Below, piece by piece: positions 58,401 to 64,000 of a DNA stretch of 64,000 bases. Position numbers and translations under genes: made by a program. Numbering within the stretch: the first letter of the stretch is position 1; each line of letters opens with the position of its first letter. The stretch comes from Dyadobacter sp. Its GTDB lineage: Bacteria; Bacteroidota; Bacteroidia; Cytophagales; Spirosomataceae. The notes below the pieces were generated by a model. That model was given only the letters and a program-made list of their open reading frames with translations, did not search any database and was not told the DNA's origin. The stretch is from NCBI RefSeq assembly GCF_017744695.1, contig NZ_JAGIAS010000001.1, positions 835,013 to 899,012 on the forward strand, read 5' to 3'.

Positions 58401-58660
58401 TGAATGCGCGCCGTCGCGTCGCCCTCGCGGGCGGGCACGGTTACGCGTATGGGCGCGTCCGGGATCGCCTGCGCGCCGGCCATGTAGCCCGCGTACGAGA
58501 AATCCACGATGCGGTTGCCCAGCGAATCGGATGCGTAGGCCAGTCGCCCATCTTCGGCCAATGCAACCGGCGAAGGTTTTTTAGGTTTCTTTTGCCCAAA
58601 AGCCATGGGTACCAAAAGAAAATACAATCCTGCCAGCGACAGGATCGTATCGAATTTCAT
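55481..58660 (-). CDS. Secreted right-handed beta-helix (pectate-lyase-superfamily) protein with additional C-terminal region
   Basis: ARIQAAIDYVGSLPLDANGLRGAVLLGAGTHRVLSGIVIKKSGVVIRGAGMGNGGTVLLGDGR; WVRQMTFRHLAGSAVAVYESASKVTVEDC. Confidence 0.82.
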   Translation of the reverse strand: MKFDTILSLAGLYFLLVPMAFGQKKPKKPSPVALAEDGRLAYASDSLGNRIVDFSYAGYMAGAQAIPDAPIRVTVPAREGDATARIQAAIDYVGSLPLDANGLRGAVLLGAGTHRVLSGIVIKKSGVVIRGAGMGNGGTVLLGDGRTRETVIRVLGENNVVLKPKLRIADAYVPVNGMRLEVENAGSLKVGDRVRIVRPSTAEWIKMLKMQEFGGETGWLGWKPGQRDITWDRIITALSGNSITVDAPVSTALDAKFGGGFVVPYRWDGRISHVGIENLRIESTFDPQNLKDENHRWMGITFENVENAWVRQMTFRHLAGSAVAVYESASKVTVEDCKSLEPVSEIAGQRRNTFFTQGGQTLFLRCYAENGLHDFATGYVAPGPNAFVQCESHLPNGFSGAIDSWASGVLFDIVNVDGNALLFQNRGQDGQGAGWTAANSVFWQCSASRIENFAPPGAQNFAFGAWAAFAGDGFWENVNEHIQPRSLYFAQLAERLGDQILAKSFLVPNETEASSSPSLAQAAELVEGSHQPSILLADWIDQAAQRNPIPVAVAAEVSSVVSFVKSIDEIGFNPTKNTATLPALTIRNGRLVRGNELVTGARHEVPWWRGSIRPHDVSAAKPHITRYVPGRVGKGFTDDLQEMTDSLQKQHITVVDHNYGLWYDRRRDDHERIRRIDGETWPPFYEQPFARSGKDAAWDDLSKYDLLHYNEWYWNRLRDFVSLADQKGLILYHQNYFQHNILEAGAHYADFPWRTANNVNQTGFPEPPPYAGDKRIFIADQFYDISNPERKALHRAYIRQCLDNFADQSGVVQFISAEYTGPLHFVQFWLDVIGEWERERGKNALVGLSTTKDVQDAILGDAKYAALVDIIDIRYWHRRENGTDYAPEGGRNLAPRQHARIQKTGKVSFGSVYSAVLEYKKKYPEKAVLYNANGAGQNAWAVFLAGGSVSAVPPLPKGFLEAASAMEPVEMKGQSEGKGQPQDSRIYALTKAGEGLIIYREGNAALQADLTQFNGSYQMQRINARTGAVLGKSEKIKGGKLVPLSSQEAGPVIYWFSKK

Positions 58661-58697
58661 CACCTTAACCAAGTTTCTCAGTCTGTTCAATGGAGTA

Positions 58698-60389
58698 CTA
58701 TTTTTGACCGCTTTTCAGCGACGCCAGGGTATCGTGGTTATTTTTAGGGTTTTTCCAATCCATCTTCTTCTTCGGATCAATGCCGTTGATGAATTTCTCG
58801 ATATTGGAATAACCATCCCCGCTCATGTCTTTCTGCGCATCCGACGGGTCTTTCGGGTTGAGACCGTATTTGATCTCCCAGTCGTTTGGCATACCGTCGT
58901 CATCCGAATCGGCGTAAGGCGTGCCCTTGTATTCGGGGTACCCTCCTACCTGCGAAATGTCGGTGATAATGCCGTTTTTGTAGGAATCGATCGGCAAGCG
59001 GCGATGCTCGAATTGCTTCTCCGGCAATTTTACATTATCCAGCGGATTGATCTTTCCTGTACGTACCTGTGTGGTTACGCGCGCATCCACGGGGTCGCGT
59101 CGCGGGAGCGTGGCGCCTGCATTCGCGATCACGTAATCGAACGATTCCTTCGCGGTCATGATCGGGAATTGGGGCATCGGTAGCGGTTCGTGCCATCTGA
59201 TATTCTCGGTGTACTTGCCGGCATTGGGCTGGTCTTCCACCTGCACACCGCCATCCCAGTTGTTTTTGGTGACCTTGTCGTAACCTTCCATGATGTTTCC
59301 ATTCACGTAAGCGCGTCCGTAGACCTGGTATTTCAATTTGCTGCGCCCCGCTTCCGGTTTCAGGATACGGTAGCCGATCGGCGAATCCTTCGGCGTTTCC
59401 GGGCCCGGTTTGAAATAGTTGTTCACGATATTGTACATCGCGCGATAGTCGCCGCCGTCGATAGAGCGGTGTACCCAGTTGAACACCACGTTATTCACAA
59501 AATTGAATATCCCGAACCAGCCGATCGACGGGTTACGGCCGGCATTGTTCGCCCAGAGGTTACGCATGAACGTGCAGTTCTCACCACCCAATGTGCTGCC
59601 GAATGCGTGGTTCCAGGTATCGAGTGTTTCGGAGAAAATCGAGTTCTGGATCGTGATATTGACAGTCGGGAGCTTCTGCTCCTGCGTGCCGGTGCTGTCG
59701 TTGTACATATGCCGATACATCGACATGTTTTCATCCAACCCCCAGCTCGCCGACACGTGGTCGATCATAATATTGCCGATCGGGTTACCGCCGATGGAAT
59801 CGTCGCGACGGCCCACGAACGTTTCGCCCCGGCGGAACCGCATATGCCGGATCACGACGTCGTGCGTATTGATCCAAACACTCTCACCCGCCACACAAAC
59901 CCCGTCGCCGGGAGCCGTCTGCCCTGCAATCGTAATGTAAGGCGCACGGATAATGAGCGGCGTTTTCAGTCGAATAATACCTGCGACATTGAACACGATA
60001 ATGCGCGCCCCGCCTTGTTCGCAGGCATCACGCAGCGTACCCGGGCCGCTGTCGGCCAGGCTTTTCACCACATACACCTTTCCGCCGCGACCACCGAAAC
60101 TGAATGCGCCACCGCCCTCGGCACCCGGGAATGCGGGGATATCTGATTGCGGCAAATCCACCGGACGTGCCGCCCAGGGAATGTAGGGTTTACCCTTTTT
60201 TGCTTCGGCTTCAATAATGGGCAACGCCTTCTGCCACGCAATTTCCGACTTGCGCTCGGCCTCCGCGAGAAGCGAGTCGCTTGTTTTCTTCGCTGCTGCC
60301 GGGATTTTCGGGTACTGGGCGAATGCCGCCGAGCTGAAAAGCAAACCGGCCAGCGCTAGTTGGAGCGAATGTTTTGGGATAGGAATCAT
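58698..60389 (-). CDS. Pectate lyase (PL1-type right-handed beta-helix)
   Basis: FPGAEGGGAFSFGGRGGKVYVVKSLADSGPGTLRDACEQGGARIIVFNVAGIIRL; IMIDHVSASWGLDENMSMY; C-terminal D-rich SDDDGMPNDWE segment. Confidence 0.9.
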   Translation of the reverse strand: MIPIPKHSLQLALAGLLFSSAAFAQYPKIPAAAKKTSDSLLAEAERKSEIAWQKALPIIEAEAKKGKPYIPWAARPVDLPQSDIPAFPGAEGGGAFSFGGRGGKVYVVKSLADSGPGTLRDACEQGGARIIVFNVAGIIRLKTPLIIRAPYITIAGQTAPGDGVCVAGESVWINTHDVVIRHMRFRRGETFVGRRDDSIGGNPIGNIMIDHVSASWGLDENMSMYRHMYNDSTGTQEQKLPTVNITIQNSIFSETLDTWNHAFGSTLGGENCTFMRNLWANNAGRNPSIGWFGIFNFVNNVVFNWVHRSIDGGDYRAMYNIVNNYFKPGPETPKDSPIGYRILKPEAGRSKLKYQVYGRAYVNGNIMEGYDKVTKNNWDGGVQVEDQPNAGKYTENIRWHEPLPMPQFPIMTAKESFDYVIANAGATLPRRDPVDARVTTQVRTGKINPLDNVKLPEKQFEHRRLPIDSYKNGIITDISQVGGYPEYKGTPYADSDDDGMPNDWEIKYGLNPKDPSDAQKDMSGDGYSNIEKFINGIDPKKKMDWKNPKNNHDTLASLKSGQK

Positions 60390-60427
60390 TTTCAATTTAA
60401 GTCTATGAATTAGTAGATGTTCATTTA

Positions 60428-60526
60428 ATGTCACCCTGAGCGGAGTCGAAGGGCATGTGTAATGTCGCAGTTCAGACTGTCTTCGACCGCCGGGCGGCCC
60501 CGTCCGCTCAGACTGACATCTTACAT
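60428..60526. repeat. Dispersed CCCTGAGCGGAGTCGAAGGG-type repeat, inverted pair
   Basis: AATGTCACCCTGAGCGGAGTCGAAGGGC (60428-60454) and an inverted diverged copy CTTCGACcgccgggcggccccGTCCGCTCAGACTGACATCTTACATT (60481-60526). Confidence 0.75.
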
Positions 60527-62275
60527 TTATTTCAATGGATCGAATGTGCCCGAAGGCCAGCCAATGTTCTGTTCGAGGCGAGGGTTGTTGGTCAACGCCT
60601 GCTGCGGGATGGCGAAGAAATAATACTCCGGCTTCCAGTTTACGAGGTATTTGGTATCCAGCTTCTTAGGCACGATTTCCATGTAATTTTTGTAAACCGA
60701 ATCCAGGTTCATGCCGTCACGTTTCGCCGCGAAATCTTCGGGGGCAGATGCTTTCAGGTTAATCGTGACGCCGTTGCGGCTCTTGCCATTCAGAACGGTT
60801 TCAAATTTCTTCCATCGGCGCAGGTCGTAGAAACGCTTGCCTTCGAATGCCAACTCCACTTGTCTTTCATGCAAAATGGCTTCGAACATTTCGGCCCGTG
60901 TCATATTGGGGTTCAAACCATAGTAACCATCCGCACCCGCTTCGATACCGGCCCGTTTGCGAAGCGCCGTCAGTTGCGAATAGGCCTCGTCCAGCTTGTT
61001 CACGCCACAGGCGGCTTCGGCCAGATTGAGCATAACCTCGGCATAGCGCATTTCGATCCAGTCGGTACCCGCATTCGCGACGGAGCCTGCTGGCAGGTTG
61101 GGATCGATGGCTTTGCGGCAGTAGAAACCGGTGGAGGTCGCTTTCTGCTCCACGGTTTTATTGTTGACAAAATAGGTCCACAGGCGGTAGTTCGTATTAC
61201 CATTGATAGCCCAGGTAGCGCCGTTGAATGCGATGGTCTGGTTGAAGCGCGGGTCGCGGTTTTTATAAAAGAGCTGCGCATCGTAGCCAGAGCCTTTTTC
61301 CTCGATATTCCTGCCATTCTTCATCGGAAATGCCTGCGCGATTTCCCAGGTAGGTTGGTTGGAGCCGCCGCCTGTGCCCAGGTATGAAGGGCGGGTGCCA
61401 TTGTCCCAGGTCATGTTCTTGTTGATCTGGTCCCCCACTTTGTTGTTGTAACATACTACCCAAACAGCCTCGGGGTTATTCACCTCCTGGAACCACAAAT
61501 CGCTGAAACTGCTATGGAGTTTAAAACCATTCGCGGAAAGCAGCTCGATCGCCTTTTTGTTGGCATCATAGGCCGCCTGCCAGCGCTCGGCCAGGTCGTT
61601 GGGATTATGCTGCGGGCTCGCATAGTGCAGGAGAATACGGCCTTTGAAGCCAGCCGCGGCACCGCTGGTAATGCGGCCCCAGTCGTTGGTATTGCCCCAG
61701 CGGCCCGGCAGGTTGGCAATGCTGTAATCGAGGTCTTTTACGATAAGCGCAACGCTTTCGGAAGTGCTGCTACGCGGGATGGCCGCTTCCTCCTTGGCTT
61801 GTTCGCCCACGCCTTCGAGCGGTTCGAGCACCATCGGCACGCCGCCGTAAAGCTGCACCAGGTCCCAATAACGAAAAGCGCGGAAAAACGTCACTTGCCC
61901 CATCAGGCGTTTTTTGGCGTCTTCACTCAATGACCCTGCCGGCAACTTGACCAGAAACTGATTGATTGACCGAAGCTTACCGTAATTATTCGTCGCATTC
62001 ACCCCGATCCCGAAATCCTGCACGGTATTCACCTGCACAGTACCTTCGAAAAACCGGCTTTCACCTCCGATTTCGTCGGTGCATTTCAGGAAATCGCCCG
62101 TCGGCCAGGTGGGCAGATTTTGGTCATACACATAATCCACATAACCTTTTGCCAACAGGGTATCATTAAAAACCTGCTCCTCGTTAAAGGCGGAAAGGTC
62201 GGTTTTGTCCAATATATTTTCGCAGCTGGTCAATGCCAGACCGAGGAATGCTGCTATTATCCAATGCTTTTTCAT
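60527..62275 (-). CDS. susD: SusD/RagB family lipoprotein
   Basis: MKKHWIIAAFLGLALTSCENILDKTDL; GQVTFFRAFRYWDLVQLYGGVPMV; HERQVELAFEGKRFYDLRRWKKFE. Confidence 0.93.
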   Translation of the reverse strand: MKKHWIIAAFLGLALTSCENILDKTDLSAFNEEQVFNDTLLAKGYVDYVYDQNLPTWPTGDFLKCTDEIGGESRFFEGTVQVNTVQDFGIGVNATNNYGKLRSINQFLVKLPAGSLSEDAKKRLMGQVTFFRAFRYWDLVQLYGGVPMVLEPLEGVGEQAKEEAAIPRSSTSESVALIVKDLDYSIANLPGRWGNTNDWGRITSGAAAGFKGRILLHYASPQHNPNDLAERWQAAYDANKKAIELLSANGFKLHSSFSDLWFQEVNNPEAVWVVCYNNKVGDQINKNMTWDNGTRPSYLGTGGGSNQPTWEIAQAFPMKNGRNIEEKGSGYDAQLFYKNRDPRFNQTIAFNGATWAINGNTNYRLWTYFVNNKTVEQKATSTGFYCRKAIDPNLPAGSVANAGTDWIEMRYAEVMLNLAEAACGVNKLDEAYSQLTALRKRAGIEAGADGYYGLNPNMTRAEMFEAILHERQVELAFEGKRFYDLRRWKKFETVLNGKSRNGVTINLKASAPEDFAAKRDGMNLDSVYKNYMEIVPKKLDTKYLVNWKPEYYFFAIPQQALTNNPRLEQNIGWPSGTFDPLK

Positions 62276-62289
62276 CGCTGTACCGATTT

Positions 62290-64000
62290 TTAGAGTGTAA
62301 GGTTTAACCCCAGTGACCACGTGCGCATTTGCGGGTACACGTTGTACGCACCCGAGGCTGCTTTGTAGTCGTACGGGTTGAAGAAAGTAATCGGGTTCAT
62401 GCCTACGCCGATGATTTTCGCCGAACTGATCCCGAGCCTTTTAGCCACATTCTGGCTCAACTGGTACGACACGTTGAGGCTTCGCATATTGAAGGCAAAT
62501 GCATTGCGGAACCAGAATGACGACACCATGGAGTAGGTCTCCTCCCAGTAAGGGTCCGGATATTTCGCATTCGGGTTTTCAGGTGTGTAATGGTCGGCCC
62601 AGAAAACGGGACGGGAAACGTCCTTTGCCGCTTTCTTACGCGCATCGCCATCCACAATGCCCTGCCCGCCGAAGGAACCGGCGGTTACGACATCCACTTT
62701 AAACCCTTTGAACCCGAACCCGAACGACAGACCGAATGTGTAATGGTTGTTCTCTTTTTTGGTCAGGTATTCCTGGTCATCCTCTGTGATCTTGCCATCC
62801 GGAGCGGCATAGCTGCCATCGGTCTGGCGCGGGCCGCGGATATCCTGGTAGTAAAGCATCCCCGGCTTCGGAGCGTAACCCATAATGGTGTAATCGGGGT
62901 TCTTTTCGAGGTAACGGTCCACTTCTTCCTGCGAGCGGAACATGCCCAGGTAGCGGTACCCCTGCAACCCGCGGTCGCTCGACCGGCCCGTAGGATCCTG
63001 CCAGCTGCCACGGTTGGTGGTAGCCACGTCCACGAGAATGTTCTTGTTGTCGCTCCATGCAAGGAATGCGCCGATGTTGTAATCGATATTCTTGCCGATA
63101 CGGTCGCTCCACCCGGTCGCGAATTCCAGACCGAACGAGTTCACGGTTTCGTAATTCTCGGCCGGCATTACCGAACCGATCGTCAATGGTACGGACGAGG
63201 CGAGGGTCGTCAGCAGGTTATAACCGTGGTCGTGGTAGGCATCGATGGTCGTCGACAGGCGGTTATTGAGGAACGACGCGTCGATACCGACATTCTTTTT
63301 AGTCACATCATCCCAGCGGCCGTAGTAATTAGGCAGCTTTTCGAGCTTGATACCCACGGTGCGATCGCTATTGCCGCCGAATACCGCGCCATTGGAAGCC
63401 TGCGGCGTGTAACGTTGCAGCCATTGCCAGGCCGCCGTGCGGTCGCCGCCCAGGAAGCCGATCGACGCACGTAGTTTCAGGTTGTTGATGAAAGGTAATT
63501 TTTCACGAAAAAATCTTTCTTCCGACATCACCCACCCTGCCGAAAGCTGCGGGAATGTTCCCCAGCGATATTCCGGTGCAAATTTCGTGGAGGCATCGCG
63601 GCGGAAAGAAACTTCAAAAAGGTAACGGTCGGCGAAGGAGTAATTCAAACGGCCTACATAAGAAAGGATACCACTCTCATTAGCCGCATTCGGGCCAATG
63701 TCCTTCGCGCCGAATGCCGACATCAGGTAATCGTTACCGCCTTCGAAAATCCCTTCCTTCATGGTAGCAATACTTTCGGTATAAATCTCCGATTGCTCCA
63801 CGAGCGCCAATGCGCTCACTGAATGGCGTCCGAAATCGCGGGCATAGCTCAGGTTGAAGTTGAGCTGATAGCCATCGGTATAGCCGGGGTTGAAGCGCAG
63901 GCGGTCGCCGTTGTTCAGGCGGGTCGGCGCATTGGGCGTACCACCGAAAATGTGCTTGTTTTCGCCGAGCATCGAGAAGCCGTACACTTTATAATAGGTA
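62290..64000 (-). CDS. susC: SusC/RagA TonB-dependent transporter, C-terminal part (5' end beyond window)
   Basis: Frame is open through 64000 (TYYKVYGFSMLGENKHIFGG...); TonB-receptor barrel strands, C-terminal YPQMRTWSLGLNLTL. Confidence 0.93.
   Translation of the reverse strand, partial: TYYKVYGFSMLGENKHIFGGTPNAPTRLNNGDRLRFNPGYTDGYQLNFNLSYARDFGRHSVSALALVEQSEIYTESIATMKEGIFEGGNDYLMSAFGAKDIGPNAANESGILSYVGRLNYSFADRYLFEVSFRRDASTKFAPEYRWGTFPQLSAGWVMSEERFFREKLPFINNLKLRASIGFLGGDRTAAWQWLQRYTPQASNGAVFGGNSDRTVGIKLEKLPNYYGRWDDVTKKNVGIDASFLNNRLSTTIDAYHDHGYNLLTTLASSVPLTIGSVMPAENYETVNSFGLEFATGWSDRIGKNIDYNIGAFLAWSDNKNILVDVATTNRGSWQDPTGRSSDRGLQGYRYLGMFRSQEEVDRYLEKNPDYTIMGYAPKPGMLYYQDIRGPRQTDGSYAAPDGKITEDDQEYLTKKENNHYTFGLSFGFGFKGFKVDVVTAGSFGGQGIVDGDARKKAAKDVSRPVFWADHYTPENPNAKYPDPYWEETYSMVSSFWFRNAFAFNMRSLNVSYQLSQNVAKRLGISSAKIIGVGMNPITFFNPYDYKAASGAYNVYPQMRTWSLGLNLTL

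Noticed and set aside
59190-60146. 318-aa plus-strand ORF
   Set aside because: Antisense to the PL1 pectate lyase; His/Arg-rich shadow ORF.
60455-61387. 310-aa plus-strand ORF
   Set aside because: Antisense to SusD; composition typical of shadow ORFs.
1-64000. tRNA or rRNA genes
   Set aside because: No cloverleaf-like or rRNA-like sequence was recognised by eye; not a computed search (tRNAscan/Infernal would settle it).

Overview
The window looks like a Bacteroidota chromosome (Dyadobacter/Cytophagaceae-like by gene style; inferred, no marker gene seen). It is dominated by plant-cell-wall glycan utilisation. There are three SusC/SusD pairs: (i) 12.8-19.7 kb, with FecR anti-sigma and ECF sigma but no linked enzymes; (ii) 33.3-43.3 kb, with a DUF4038/GH140-like apiosidase candidate, a GH127/DUF1680 candidate and a beta-propeller protein; (iii) 49.5-64 kb, with a pectate lyase, a beta-helix protein, an MGH1-like hydrolase, a sialidase-fold protein, DUF5703 and a TIM-barrel protein. 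SusC of pair iii runs off the right edge. Between i and ii lies an operon with an Rbs-type ABC importer, DUF2291, a DUF1593 hydrolase, a two-subunit transketolase, a fucose/arabinose-isomerase-family protein and a DeoR regulator, and no kinase. The most interesting reading is a composite branched-pentose (apiose-type) or kinase-less transketolase pathway. Next to PUL ii (43.5-44.1 kb) I read a frameshifted fusion of a RuBisCO-like-protein N-terminus and a DUF1537 acid-sugar-kinase C-terminus, with an SBF-symporter remnant nearby. This looks like the relic of an oxidative acid-sugar branch. Three different toxin-antitoxin pairs (MazF/PemK-like, HigBA-like, DUF433/DUF5615), all on the + strand, sit at the junctions between the minus-strand metabolic blocks. 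Other signals are a cluster of covarying REP-like hairpins at 12.63-12.80 kb, several degenerate short-period arrays with inverted arms upstream of start codons, and a tail-collar/T9SS beta-helix gene cluster. All family calls come from reading translated sequence; no database search was run.
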